From assembly GCA_025618425.1 (NCBI GenBank), contig CM046833.1:34098247-34162246 (forward strand): 64,000 nt of DNA, given 5' to 3'. The notes under the pieces were generated by a model. It had not been told where the DNA came from, searched no databases, and saw only the letters and a program-made list of their open reading frames with translations. This stretch comes from Heliocidaris tuberculata (taxonomy: Eukaryota; Echinodermata; Echinoidea; Camarodonta; Echinometridae). Positions 44,201 through 47,865 of this stretch are shown one piece after another. Both the position numbers and the translations under genes were made by a program. The stretch's first letter is position 1. Each line of letters begins with the position of its first letter.

Positions 44201-46272
44201 CTGTATATGTATTATGAAAGAAGGCATTTTATTTTGCATGTACGATATCGATAGGGATGATTTAATTATGTACATACTTCTTTCGTTACACTCATAAGTA
44301 TGTTTTTATGGAGGGGAGTGTGACGAGGGACGAGTTGATGTTGGACGAGTTGTAAAATGGACGTCGAAGAGGTAGAATAGAGTTTTTCTAAACCTACGAC
44401 CACGACTTCGCCTCGTTCTTTTGTACCTTGTTCATCGGCTGGATGATGGTGATGATAGTGTGAGCAGGACCCGTAACAAACAGCAATTTTGAATGAAATT
44501 CACATATTGTTTTAAAAAAGATAGGCCTGACGATTTTGTGTTAGACTGCCTGTTGCCAGTTTGAATTTTATTTTCCTATTTCCTGTAATACAGATTCAGC
44601 AAGTCAGAGCAAGCAAAACAACACCCTTTTGCCTGGCTCCCATTCGGGAGTGGACCTCGCAACTGTGTCGGGATGCGTTTCGCTCTGATGGGCACCAAGA
44701 TGGCGGTGATTGGTCTTCTCCAGAAATACAGGTTCGAGACTTGTGCACAGACCGAGGTAAGACACCGCTAACAAATATTTATGACATATAGTCAAACAGT
44801 CATCATCCACGGAAATAGTTCACTAACATTTACTCTTCAGAAGTCATTCAATTTTAATAATTGATGATTAAATAGACACTAACATGTTTCCTGTATGGGT
44901 ATAAACTTTATACTGGATTGTTTTTATTTTTATTTAAGAATATAACTATTTTTTTCCTTAGCCCAGGCATCCATACGTTGTAACAAACAATCAATTTTCT
45001 TTTACCTACCATATACACGCCCGAGTTAGATGGACCTCCCACCTAATAACAGGCCTATTTCTTATGCAAAAATTGTTTTCATATTAAAGTGATTCGGTAA
45101 CTTTGTGGAGGCTTGATTTAATAAATTGTTGAATTTTGATATCTGTCTTGTATAATGATGTTCAGAAGGATAGAATAATAAATAGCCAGGCATAGAAAGG
45201 TTTTCAAATATATAATGCTATTATTAAGATATCTATGACTGAATACTCCCATTTACGAAAGCGTATGTCCATACGCTTTAGTCTAACATTGAGTCTATGG
45301 GGAAAAATGAGTCTGGCATTTCCGGTCACTTGCATATGTTTACTTTTGTGAAGCACGTGATGATTTTGAAGTGCTCCCCCCCCCCCCCCGGGCTTCATTT
45401 TTACACCATATTACGTACACTGATAGCATGTAAGGCAAGGCAGCTCAGATTTTATCAAGCCTCTACAAAGTTACCAAATCACTCTAAAGCATTGAAGGTA
45501 TTGAAACATGAAATTTAAAAAAATAACGAACATTATTCTAAGTTCCACTTGTTATGTTTCAAGTGATATTTAAAATTAATTGTGAATCTATTCTCTTATA
45601 CTTTGTGAAAAGTGCAAATAAACCTTGAATTCTGATTATCGTGTCTTTGCATTGTCTAGAACAATTAAAGAGAAGTAAATTAACTGTAAAATGTCCAGGG
45701 AAATTTACTCGAGTAAGCAAGAGTTCTGTAAGTTGCAAATACATTTCGTTATTTTACATTGGCTTATGATGAGAATCAACTGCATTTTCCCAAGTATTGA
45801 AAGATTCACGGATGCCAAGAAATATGATATATGAGTATAATAAATAAAGATTTCAAGAACAAGTTCATCAGTATGGCTTGAATTATTAGAAATAAGTTCT
45901 ATATGACACATCCAAAATAATGTTAACCTGTGACAGTTTTGGTGTCTGTGGTTCAGAGACCTTCCCCAGACATGAACTGGCAGACTGAAGTTATCTGCCA
46001 GTTTTCCGGTCGCCACATGATGTTGTTTTGGCAATCGCTGCATCATAACTGGCATACAAGTGGTATATGAATACAGAATTGAAGAGTTTAACTACAATAC
46101 ATAGAGAATAAATTTTCTTTTCTTAGAATTTTCTTTTGCTGTAAGTTTTGTTTTTGTTTTTGTTTTTTCTCACCAGATTCCCCCAATATTTGGTATGGGT
46201 GGCGCCCTTACCCCACCCAATGGCGTTACTCTGAAAGCAGTACCGAGAACGGATGCTGTCCTAGTATCTTAA
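7102..46272 (+). CDS. Cytochrome P450 (CYP3 clan), 13-exon gene spanning 39 kb
   Basis: Thirteen exons with GT-AG borders give about 539 codons, somewhat longer than the usual ~500 because exon 9 carries an extra acidic/His-rich stretch. In order: N-terminal membrane anchor (exon 1), hinge (2), N-terminal beta region (3-4), C helix WQEVRNVFSPTFS (5), I-helix AGYETTTT and K-helix ETLR (10), PERF region (11), Cys haem loop FGSGPRNCVGMRFA (12) and C-terminus (13). Substrate unknown; CYP3-clan enzymes oxidise varied lipophilic compounds at the ER. Oddities: exon 2 reads into TAA just before its donor, is one base out of phase with exon 3, and lacks the usual Pro-rich GIPGP hinge. Intron 1 and intron 11 are swollen by whole retroelements. 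Tandem paralogue of the gene ending at 1352. Either a slightly damaged gene or one with a sequence error in exon 2. Confidence 0.82.
7188..7768. other. Intron 1, left remnant
   Basis: Unremarkable AT-rich sequence up to the left end of the Ngaro-like element. With 24762-24992 it makes an intron of only about 0.8 kb if the insertion is removed. Confidence 0.6.
7769..7899 (+). repeat. Split direct repeat A1 (left terminus)
   Basis: 131 bp starting GTGGAATTTATG and ending CAGTCAAAGCTCT. No difference from A2 at 22706-22836 is visible. It lies just upstream of gag and probably contains the element's promoter. Confidence 0.88.
7949..8828 (+). CDS. gag: gag of the Ngaro-like element, two exons
   Basis: Exon 7949-8314 starts MDEGLSASNEEILSAIHALQ and is helical and charged. 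A GT-AG intron (8315-8522) joins it in phase 0 to 8523-8828, which encodes a Lys/Arg/Ala-rich stretch and one zinc knuckle (CX2CX4HX4C, CFQCGIAGHVRSSC) before the stop. Without splicing, the first exon meets a stop at 8348-8350 and the knuckle is lost. The structural role in RNA packaging is known for the family; the intron is inferred from reading frame, splice sites and domain logic. Reading could begin upstream at 7829 inside A1, but 7949 is outside the repeat and is preferred. Confidence 0.7.
8829..10812 (+). CDS. pol: Reverse transcriptase / RNase H (pol) of the Ngaro-like element
   Basis: Intact open frame in +1 relative to gag. It is open from 8482, but similarity is recognisable only from about 8860. 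RT motifs include LVLDLRHPNRYVKTF, FSFDLESGYHHVDI, VLPFGLNSACYLFTK and the catalytic YIDD at 9442-9453. RNase H follows, with FSDASDTGYGGYV and the acidic TWRELAAV and WFSDNANV segments. The C-terminal region (HTVDRFASPQNKK, GVDAFCQDW) is of the kind seen in DIRS/Ngaro pol. It makes the element's cDNA in the cytoplasm or nucleus of the host. How pol is expressed relative to gag (frameshift, splicing or reinitiation) is not evident. The stop is TAA. Confidence 0.9.
10813..12195. other. Non-coding tail downstream of RT/RNase H
   Basis: No ORF with recognisable similarity. Contains a short (ATG)n/(ATA)n tract at about 11833-11880 and a G run near 12025. The moderately GC-rich start (10880-11110) could be element-derived. 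Confidence 0.5.
12204..13435. mobile_element. Non-autonomous hAT-type element with 8-bp target duplication
   Basis: ACGTAGAG at 12196-12203 and 13436-13443 flanks a 1232-bp element with ends CAGGGGCGGCG and CGCTGCCCCTG, an imperfect terminal inverted repeat. An 8-bp duplication and CAGGGG ends are characteristic of hAT transposons. It has no transposase; the left third is a degenerate tandem array of ~30-bp units around TGATAAGTGCCC (about 12250-12680). Confidence 0.85.
13444..14189. other. Non-coding; start shared with a repeat near 61800
   Basis: About 13444-13570 (GACAAGCTTTTTGTGAA, GTGACTATTTCGGG) closely matches 61838-61940 in the same orientation, so it is an interspersed repeat. The rest shows nothing I can name. 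Confidence 0.6.
14190..14400 (+). mobile_element. LINE 3' end fragment
   Basis: Encodes the usual LINE C-terminal ESFKRNLNTYLFSL followed by a stop, then the hairpin-forming 3' tail AAAGCGCCTTGAGC...GGCGCTGTATG and short tandem repeats. Such tails are typical of CR1/L2-type LINEs. The 5' part is missing. Confidence 0.7.
14401..15143. other. Non-coding, T-rich low complexity
   Basis: (GTTT)n and a T run at about 14536-14612, then unremarkable sequence. Confidence 0.55.
15144..16030. mobile_element. Truncated, inverted copy of the hAT-type element
   Basis: Reverse-complement similarity to 12204-13300: the AACATGATTAATACAT block, the GAGCGAAGCGAG block and the array of GGGCACTTATCAGAAG units appear in mirrored order. 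Both ends lack the CAGGGG terminus. It is more diverged than the first copy. Confidence 0.75.
16092..16800. repeat. ~710-bp direct repeat, copy 1
   Basis: Starts TAGGGTGCTGCCATCAG and carries GTTAGGGTTTGATATATTTC and GATGAAAAGACAGGAAGTC. It matches 20091-20800 in the same orientation with small indels. Confidence 0.85.
17052..18185. mobile_element. Inverted-repeat element
   Basis: Arms of about 150 bp (17052-17206 and 18042-18185) are reverse complements by eye (ATATTCTGGCACCTC, CCCGAATAT, CGGAACTT). They flank about 0.85 kb of G runs and purine-rich filler. No clear target duplication found. Confidence 0.65.
18190..18698. other. Non-coding
   Basis: T-rich low complexity near 18238-18282, then short repeats related to the ATTCGGGTAAA motif of the preceding element. 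No gene seen. Confidence 0.5.
18699..19738. mobile_element. GC-rich repeat element with internal 375-bp tandem duplication
   Basis: Ends GGCGTAGCCAGGGG and CCTGGCTACGCC are inverted. Inside, the block around GAAAAGCAGTCCGAGCG occurs at 18941 and 19316 (offset 375), with a diverged half-unit (GCAGTCCGGGCG) between and after. No 8-bp duplication was found, so the class is uncertain. Confidence 0.65.
19739..20090. repeat. (ATG)n/(AATA)n-like low complexity
   Basis: Imperfect ATG and ATA/ATAAT repeats at about 19845-19975; the remainder is unremarkable. Confidence 0.6.
20091..20800. repeat. ~710-bp direct repeat, copy 2
   Basis: Counterpart of 16092-16800, about 4.0 kb downstream. Its (GA)n tract is longer (20395-20420). 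Confidence 0.85.
20801..21612. other. Non-coding
   Basis: (GT/GA)n at about 20990-21030 and a T/G run near 21150-21172. No gene recognised. Confidence 0.5.
21613..22343. repeat. Satellite: ~27-bp monomer in a 311-bp higher-order unit
   Basis: Tandem units around GCATCATTTGGTATGCAAGTT. A longer block starting at AGCATGCAAGTTTTAATTC recurs with a 311-bp offset (about 21845 and 22156), showing a second level of duplication. Frames are open across it only because of the repeat. Confidence 0.9.
22344..22578. other. Unassigned sequence before B1
   Basis: Unique-looking sequence with an A run at about 22516-22530. It may be the original 3' part of the Ngaro-like element. Confidence 0.4.
22579..22707 (+). 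repeat. Split direct repeat B1
   Basis: 129 bp starting CAGGAGCCAGTACTGCTCC. It matches B2 at 24632-24761 with two small differences and runs directly into A2. Confidence 0.88.
22706..22836 (+). repeat. Split direct repeat A2
   Basis: 131 bp, the same as A1. The B1-A2 junction (GAAAGTGGAATT) is what a circular intermediate of such an element would contain. Confidence 0.9.
23043..24039 (+). pseudogene. Tyrosine recombinase of the Ngaro-like element, frameshifted
   Basis: Site-specific recombinase that inserts the circular cDNA without an integrase. The N-terminal SAM-like DNA-binding part (TAKASSTTQQYLRSW) is in one frame and the catalytic part (from about 23180) in another. The break falls at an A7 run near 23176-23182, so one extra or missing A explains it. 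Catalytic residues are visible: Arg in SYAGFLRFDDI, the beta-hairpin Lys in SSKTDQFRQG, HxxR in LHSMRSGGAT, His/Trp in RHGRWK and the nucleophile Tyr in ARNSYLQPD. The stop is TGA at 24037-24039. It lies between A2 and B2. A homopolymer sequencing error is as likely as real decay. The start is uncertain; the region before it ends in a possible AG acceptor (TACGGCAG). Confidence 0.85.
24040..24631. other. Non-coding between recombinase and B2
   Basis: A C run of about 22 bases at 24420-24440. No further ORF. Confidence 0.5.
24632..24761 (+). repeat. Split direct repeat B2 (right terminus)
   Basis: 130 bp ending GGAGGAAGAAAGT; intron 1 sequence resumes immediately after. Confidence 0.88.
24993..25084 (+). 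CDS. P450 gene 2, exon 2 (hinge), with frame problem
   Basis: Acceptor GATTGACTGCAG, donor GTGATT. In phase with exon 1 it reads DYWAHKYWKRIGIVHEHAYP and ILASMPSF, matching the WKRxGIPGPxPxPxLG hinge in length. However, Pro/Gly positions are replaced and TAA (25081-25083) is reached before the donor. The exon is 92 bp, where 90 or 93 would fit exon 3. Confidence 0.6.
25085..26097. other. Intron 2
   Basis: AT-rich with a G-rich patch at 25635-25770. Nothing else recognised. Confidence 0.6.
26098..26150 (+). CDS. P450 gene 2, exon 3
   Basis: 53 bp, acceptor ACTTTCCAG, donor GTAAGC, encoding GMLAGYDALQKKHGKVYG. Paralogous to the orphan exon at 3704-3756. Confidence 0.85.
26452..26746. repeat. 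(ATG)n/(AATG)n low complexity in intron 3
   Basis: Imperfect ATG, GTG and AATA repeats over most of the intron; the His/Ile-rich antisense frames are products of it. Confidence 0.85.
26807..26903 (+). CDS. P450 gene 2, exon 4
   Basis: 97 bp encoding MYNFRDPVLVVGDPDMLRYI and VKSFTNFHNRP, the beta-1/B-helix region. Donor GTAAGT. Confidence 0.9.
26904..27312. other. Intron 4
   Basis: Contains a G-rich tract at 27212-27238; otherwise plain. Confidence 0.6.
27313..27429 (+). CDS. P450 gene 2, exon 5 (C helix)
   Basis: 117 bp, phase 0 to 0, encoding LEGKRWQEVRNVFSPTFSAA, with the conserved C-helix Trp/Arg haem-propionate contacts. Donor GTACGT. Confidence 0.92.
27430..28109. other. Intron 5
   Basis: AT-rich, no repeat or gene recognised. 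Confidence 0.6.
28110..28198 (+). CDS. P450 gene 2, exon 6
   Basis: 89 bp encoding MAPLVNASADHLVTHVGKMQ and KKKGYIECKE, the D-helix region. Donor GTAAGT. Confidence 0.88.
28199..28966. other. Intron 6
   Basis: AT-rich with short T runs; nothing recognised. Confidence 0.6.
28967..29112 (+). CDS. P450 gene 2, exon 7
   Basis: 146 bp encoding FGAFVIDTIGSCAFGLDIDS and SDPNNPFVSNVKRGFQFEFG, the E-F region conserved across CYP3-clan enzymes. Donor GTAAGT. Confidence 0.92.
29403..30048. mobile_element. GC-rich inverted-repeat element in intron 7
   Basis: Terminal inverted repeats GGCGTCCACTAGGGCGC and GCGCTCTAGTGGACGCC bound a 646-bp block far richer in GC and CpG than its surroundings. An internal palindrome of about 23-bp arms (AATTTCCGCGTCCAAA and its inverse) lies near 29557-29605. 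No target duplication was found, so the class is open. Confidence 0.8.
30049..30283. other. Intron 7 segment with partial exon 8 copy
   Basis: CTTCAG followed by GTTTATTTCCTCC at 30243 resembles the exon 8 acceptor and first codons, then diverges. Confidence 0.5.
30284..30650. repeat. (AATCA)n pentanucleotide array
   Basis: Imperfect AAATC/AATCA repeats over about 370 bp; shorter stretches flank each partial exon 8 copy. Confidence 0.9.
30674..30725 (+). pseudogene. Partial duplicate of the exon 8 start
   Basis: AAG followed by GTTTATTTCCTCTTGTGG and AGAATCCTAACCAGG, closely matching the first ~40 bp of exon 8 at 30814. A further weaker copy sits at 30243. Probably copied along with the pentanucleotide array. 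Confidence 0.7.
30814..30956 (+). CDS. P450 gene 2, exon 8
   Basis: 143 bp, acceptor CCCCACCAG, donor GTTAGT, encoding LFPLVGRILTRMGLCTFVPV and DVMEFFKNVTLKAVELRK. Confidence 0.88.
30969..31230. mobile_element. Small palindromic element in intron 8
   Basis: Ends CTAAACATACAGAAGTGG and its inverse (GTGGATTTCC..GTATGTTCAG). The interior repeats a self-complementary motif of the form GTGGAATTCCAC several times. 262 bp, non-coding. Confidence 0.7.
31531..31710 (+). CDS. P450 gene 2, exon 9
   Basis: 180 bp, phase 0 to 0, encoding VDFLQLLIDAQKD, then a charged His/Asp/Ser-rich insert (about 25 residues longer than usual), then LTNDELCAQ leading into the I helix. Confidence 0.9.
31711..32409. other. 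Intron 9
   Basis: No repeat or gene recognised; a GTTAGGTTGAGGGTTAAGG stretch lies near 32211. Confidence 0.6.
32410..32630 (+). CDS. P450 gene 2, exon 10 (I and K helices)
   Basis: 221 bp. Oxygen-binding motif FIAGYETTTT and K-helix ETLR (32599-32610), whose Glu/Arg pair with the PERF Arg is diagnostic of P450s. Donor GTGAGT. Confidence 0.96.
32631..33069. other. Intron 10
   Basis: AT-rich, nothing recognised. Confidence 0.6.
33070..33207 (+). CDS. P450 gene 2, exon 11 (PERF region)
   Basis: 138 bp, acceptor CTTAACAG, donor GTATGA, encoding ICNETFEFNGLVVEKGVHV and YWPEPEKFEPNR. Confidence 0.94.
33208..34041. other. Intron 11, left part
   Basis: Purine-rich on the plus strand at about 33590-33740, which explains the antisense frames. 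No gene. Confidence 0.6.
34042..34957. mobile_element. TA-flanked MITE full of TTGGGCAA motifs
   Basis: TA at 34040-34041 and 34958-34959 flanks a 916-bp element with ends CACTCTTAAAAAAGTTGGG and CCCAACATTTTAAGAGTG. The interior holds dozens of copies of TTGGGCAA/TTGGGTAA and their inverses, giving very dense internal complementarity. The TA duplication suggests mobilisation by a Tc1/mariner-type transposase (inference). Confidence 0.85.
34958..35476. other. Intron 11 segment
   Basis: AT-rich with a T run near 35098-35112; nothing else recognised. Confidence 0.55.
35477..36152. mobile_element. Palindromic MITE, TTAA type
   Basis: Ends AGGCCCCTGCAACCCAAA and TTTGGGTTTCAGGGGACCT, with arms of about 200 bp matching inversely (ATGCATCCCTGCAC, GATGTCATTGCAGGAATGAG). 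TTAA follows at 36153-36156; the left site reads TAAA. Same layout as 6333-6929. Confidence 0.78.
36153..37099. repeat. A-rich and GA-rich low complexity
   Basis: (CAAAAA)n-type sequence at about 36466-36790 and (GA)n at 36820-36893; then unique sequence up to the LTR element. Confidence 0.85.
37095..37099. other. Target-site duplication, left
   Basis: AACAG directly before the 5' LTR, repeated directly after the 3' LTR at 44479-44483. Confidence 0.9.
37100..37250 (+). repeat. 5' LTR of the Gmr1-like element
   Basis: 151 bp, TG...CA ends. Very short for an LTR. No clear TATA box or AATAAA is visible inside. Confidence 0.93.
37254..37270 (+). promoter_or_regulatory. Candidate primer binding site
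   Basis: TGGGGGAATGTCTGG begins three bases after the LTR and starts with TGG, as a site complementary to a tRNA CCA end would. The tRNA is not identified. Confidence 0.35.
37824..38133 (+). repeat. Array of six 50-nt units, each with two potential RNA hairpins
   Basis: Units start at 37824, 37874, 37924, 37975, 38025 and 38075. Hairpin 1 is a GUUGA/UCAAC-type stem; unit 4 keeps pairing with GUCGA/UCGGC, unit 2 keeps four pairs. Hairpin 2 closes a loop near GAGUCA: stems are GGUAAUC/GAUUACC (unit 3), GGUAACC/GGUUAUC (5), GUUGACC/GGUUGAC (2), CAACC/GGUUG (4) and UAACC/GGUUG (1). The sixth unit is diverged but still pairs (GCUAA/UUAGC, CUAAUCUU/AAGAUUAG). It ends 15 nt before the gag ATG. Role unknown; packaging or translation control are guesses. 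Confidence 0.85.
38149..39227 (+). CDS. gag: gag of the Gmr1-like element (frame break at A10 run)
   Basis: Starts ATG GCA GAT (MADFSLEKFVESPTVEELL). It encodes a capsid-like protein with an N-terminal helical part, a long charged coiled-coil-like stretch (about residues 80-130) and a capsid-type segment (YFLHFEKVAVSLNWPREKW). At the end comes a zinc knuckle (CX2CX4HX4C, CFACKQVGHFKAKC, 39165-39206). The knuckle lies in the -1 frame relative to the body; the switch falls on ten A residues at 39155-39164. Without a shift, the body frame runs on to 39261 and loses the knuckle. The knuckle frame ends at TGA 39225-39227, in the same frame as pol. It is either programmed -1 slippage with stop read-through, or one indel plus one nonsense change. 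Confidence 0.85.
39155..39164 (+). other. A10 run where the gag frame changes
   Basis: Ten A residues after GTG. They satisfy the A AAA AAA pattern for -1 slippage and are equally prone to indels and sequencing error. Confidence 0.7.
39228..41168 (+). CDS. pol: Protease and integrase of the Gmr1-like element
   Basis: One open frame from just after the gag TGA to TGA at 41166-41168. The aspartic protease active site is RDTGSSQSM (Asp codon 39399). Next comes the integrase with zinc-binding HLGVH...CHVC and a DD35E core (Asp in RIIVDCVGPL, Asp in VQSDQGSNF, Glu in GALERFHQ, exactly 35 residues after the second Asp). It ends with a C-terminal GPY/F module (RFSGPYVIAKR ending HVNMLKPY). The integrase inserts cDNA into host chromosomes; its 5-bp duplication is seen here as AACAG. 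RT follows in the same frame after the TGA. Placement of integrase directly after protease is the Gmr1 hallmark. The first residues after the gag stop may be reached by read-through, so the true N-terminus is unknown. Confidence 0.93.
   Translation, partial: SETSAYPNAFVKNLSDSQSRIEPVDIEKVKKQYEPFVSVGFVSLSESDEARRVKVLRDTGSSQSMILESVLPFGESSSVGASVLLKGIGDGFVEAPLHEVDLNSGLVSGVVKMAVRPSLPIEDVSIILGNDLAGERVGSCPVVSSRPCDSSETDQLVAEFPSVFPSCAVTRSMAKRVESEKESSEIDVDLGDSFFCRVVEGESKSNEDESAREMHGEGSNQKSEPILSKRKLQEKQQKDPQLISLGERAVSEEEALTVPVCYYKKAGVLMRKWRPPDVPADEVWKEVHQIVVPFTYRQDIISLAHEAPLAGHLGVHKTQEKILSHFFWPGLQKDVADFCRSCHVCQVVGKPNQKIPAAPLKPIPAFNEPFSRIIVDCVGPLSRTKAGNEYLLTVMCAATRYTEAIPLRRITAKNVTKSLVKFFTTVGLPKTVQSDQGSNFMSKVFKQVLQQLGIEHVTSSAYHPESQGALERFHQTLKNMLKTYCLETEKDWDEGVPLLLFAMRESVQESLGFSPFELVYGHEVRGPLKLLKERLLSEDEDMNLLDYASSFRERLNRACEVAKQNLSDSQERMKSWYDRKSKERNFKEGDEVLVLLPLVGHSLQARFSGPYVIAKRIGDVNYVVKTPDRQKKRRVCHVNMLKPYIR
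41169..42693 (+). CDS. pol: Reverse transcriptase and RNase H of the Gmr1-like element (frame break)
   Basis: Continues the integrase frame after TGA 41166-41168. RT motifs: IIEPSSSAWSSPCILVPK, RFCTDYRKVN, KFDLLKGYWQIPL, VMPFGMKNAPATFQ and the catalytic YIDD. A one-base frame change near 42065-42080 separates RT from the tether and RNase H, which continue in frame +1 as RKELMRFLGMAGYYRRFC, VDASDVGAGAVLTQ, EKETLSMILAL, LTDHNPLTFL and ADALSRV up to TGA at 42691-42693. The order RT then RNase H is normal; its position after integrase is not. With the shift and the TGA this copy probably cannot make a full pol unless these are sequence errors or recoding sites. Confidence 0.92.
42694..44309. other. 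3' untranslated region of the Gmr1-like element
   Basis: 1.6 kb, AT-rich, with only short frames. No env-like protein. Unusually long for an element whose LTRs are 151-160 bp. Confidence 0.7.
44310..44318 (+). promoter_or_regulatory. Polypurine tract
   Basis: GGAGGGGAG directly before the 3' LTR; the expected plus-strand primer. Confidence 0.85.
44319..44478 (+). repeat. 3' LTR of the Gmr1-like element
   Basis: 160 bp, the same as the 5' LTR except for an extra 9 bp in the GATGATGGTG region. Confidence 0.93.
44594..44756 (+). CDS. P450 gene 2, exon 12 (haem ligand)
   Basis: 163 bp, acceptor TGTAATACAG, donor GTAAGA. Haem loop FGSGPRNCVGMRFALMGTK, Cys codon 44664-44666. Confidence 0.96.
44757..45087. 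other. Intron 12, left part
   Basis: AT-rich, nothing recognised. Confidence 0.6.
45088..45483. mobile_element. Small inverted-repeat element, TTAA type
   Basis: Ends AGTGATTCGGTAACTTTGTG and CACAAAG-type inverse (CTACAAAGTTACCAAATCACT). Flanked by TTAA on the left (45084-45087) and CTAA on the right (45484-45487). 396 bp with a C run near the right end. Confidence 0.72.
45488..46176. other. Intron 12, right part
   Basis: AT-rich; (GTTTTT)n just before the exon 13 acceptor. Confidence 0.55.
46177..46272 (+). CDS. P450 gene 2, terminal exon 13
   Basis: Acceptor CTCACCAG; encodes IPPIFGMGGALTPPNGVTLK and a short tail to TAA. Homologous to 1263-1352. Confidence 0.93.
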   Translation: MPPIFGMGGALTPPNGVTLKAVPRTDAVLVS

Positions 46273-46300
46273 ATGACATCTCTCTCTCTCTCTCTCTTAC

Positions 46301-46490
46301 AACTGGGCATTGTGGCGTGCGCCTGTAATCTAGCTAACAGTGGAAGTTATAAACTGATTCAGAGGACCCAGGTTCGAGAATGGGTCTCGTCCTTCGGATG
46401 GTGACGTTAAAGGTCGGTCCCCGGACGTAAATAATCATATCTGATTGATACACGTCTGTAAAAAGCCCAATTACACACACATTTTGCTTT
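46301..46490 (+). mobile_element. Pol III-type SINE with a 7SL-like head
   Basis: The head GTGGCGTGCGCCTGTAATC, then TAGCTA, then GAGGACCCAGGTTCGAG resembles the Alu domain of 7SL RNA. GGTTCGAGAAT is a B-box-like sequence. The body CCTTCGGATGGTGACGTTAAA resembles SINE bodies common in marine invertebrates. It starts 29 bp after the P450 gene 2 stop codon, so it probably lies in that gene's 3' UTR. Confidence 0.65.
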
Positions 46491-46881
46491 ACCAAGATGT
46501 TCGTGTAGAAAATATACAGTATATTTCCAAAGTACAGCCTAACTTTGTTTACAACTATTCAGAAACGATAAATTCAGGGTTCAAGTGTGTATAGCTATTT
46601 CCGTAAATTTCTTAGAAAATGTTTATGCATAGCCACCTGACATTAGCATTTAATGACGCTTAGAAGTTCAAAATTGATTTTTTTTTTTTTAATCTAAAAA
46701 TTCAAAGATTATATATATGTAATTCTGAAAAACAGAAAAGCTGCTAATGCATGTATGCAAATTCCTACCTAAGAAAGGAGATCGGATATCGCACAACTGA
46801 TGAAAATCTCTCTTTAAACATCATAGATAGAAATATATCTGAGTATCTTTGCCTGTATCGGAGAGTGTTATTTACTTTTAA
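46491..46881. other. 3' flank of P450 gene 2
   Basis: AT-rich; no gene. The nearest AATAAA lies at 46905-46910, inside the next inverted-repeat element. Confidence 0.5.
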
Positions 46882-47052
46882 CACGATAAAAACTACTTTC
46901 GATAAATAAACTCAAGGGCAATTTCAAAGGCCTATTGTAGTGCCCATAGAAATCAGGTTCGGATTACGTAATACACCATTATAATGTTCGCACATTTCTA
47001 AAGGTGATTGAAATTGTCTTGAGTTTATTTTTCGAAAGTAGTTTTTATCGCG
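46882..47052. mobile_element. Short inverted-repeat element
   Basis: CACGATAAAAACTACTTTCGA at the left and TCGAAAGTAGTTTTTATCGCG at the right; arms of about 45 bp, with TTAA on the left only. Confidence 0.65.
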
Positions 47053-47084
47053 TTTTTTCGTTTTTTCAAACCTTTGTGAAATCA

Positions 47085-47245
47085 GTGGAAGAAAAAGAAG
47101 GAGGATGAGAAGAAAAAGAAGAAGAAAGAAAAGAGGAAGAAGAAGAAGAAAGAGAAGAAGAAGAAGAAGAAGAAAGAGAAGAAGAAGAAGAAGAAGAAAG
47201 AGGGGGAGGAGAAGGAGGAGAAGGAGGAGGAGGAGAAGAAGAAAA
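47085..47245. repeat. (GAA)n/(GGA)n tract
   Basis: Purine-only tract; it explains the Phe/Ser- and Leu-rich antisense frames. Confidence 0.95.
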
Positions 47246-47865
47246 TACAGCGCATGTTTTTTCCCCAAAAGACCCTTTTGATGTCTAACGCGTTAAATCG
47301 CCACCCTCTATACCATTTCTGGTAGTGTGCTGTTGACACTGCTGCAGTATGCCTATATCATTACTACATTAATTTTCTTTCTTTTCTGTGTTTCGTTTCT
47401 TATATGTTGTTTTTGATAAAGCTATAGATCAAAATAATTATTATTTTACTGTTTTGAAATTGTCGTTACCTTTCTGTATGACATGGAAATTGAGGATGGC
47501 CTTTTAAAATTCATTTCCTCTTAATAGACTGAATTCGAATTTCCGTTTGAATTTATATAGATCAAGATTTCTAAGTCTAATTATTATCATGTGTTGTTTG
47601 TTCAAATGCTTCTTCATTTTAGAACTGCATTAACCTTCTAAATAGAAGAAATTTGCCCATTTGTGTCAATCTACAGTCAGGAAAAAAAGTTGAAATTAAT
47701 AAAACTTCAGATTTTCAAATAAATGTTTGATATAAACTTATCTTTCATACATGTACATAAGAATACACATTAAATCAATCCTCTTTTTATAAGATGATAT
47801 GCATTTGAATTCAAACCATTCTCGCATGAGCATAGTCATTTAACAACAAATGAGTCTCTAAAAGA

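Larger units (their letters stand above)
37100..44478 (+). mobile_element. Complete Gmr1-like Ty3/gypsy LTR retrotransposon
   Basis: 7379 bp with LTRs of 151 and 160 bp (TGTGACGAGG to GACCCGTAACA), which differ mainly by a 9-bp GATGATAGT-type indel. It has a 5-bp target duplication AACAG and a polypurine tract. The gene order is gag, protease, integrase, RT, RNase H. The integrase carries a GPY/F domain and the RT is of Ty3/gypsy type, yet integrase precedes RT as in Ty1/copia; this combination defines the Gmr1 group known from deuterostomes. No env-like frame is seen. Near-identical LTRs imply a recent insertion, although the coding region shows frame breaks and in-frame TGA codons. It lies in intron 11 of P450 gene 2, same orientation. 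Confidence 0.95.

Noticed and set aside
42694..44309. Possible env gene downstream of RNase H
   Set aside because: Only short frames; no signal peptide plus transmembrane arrangement.
46924..47339. Leu- and Phe-rich minus-strand frames
   Set aside because: Antisense of a (GAA)n tract.
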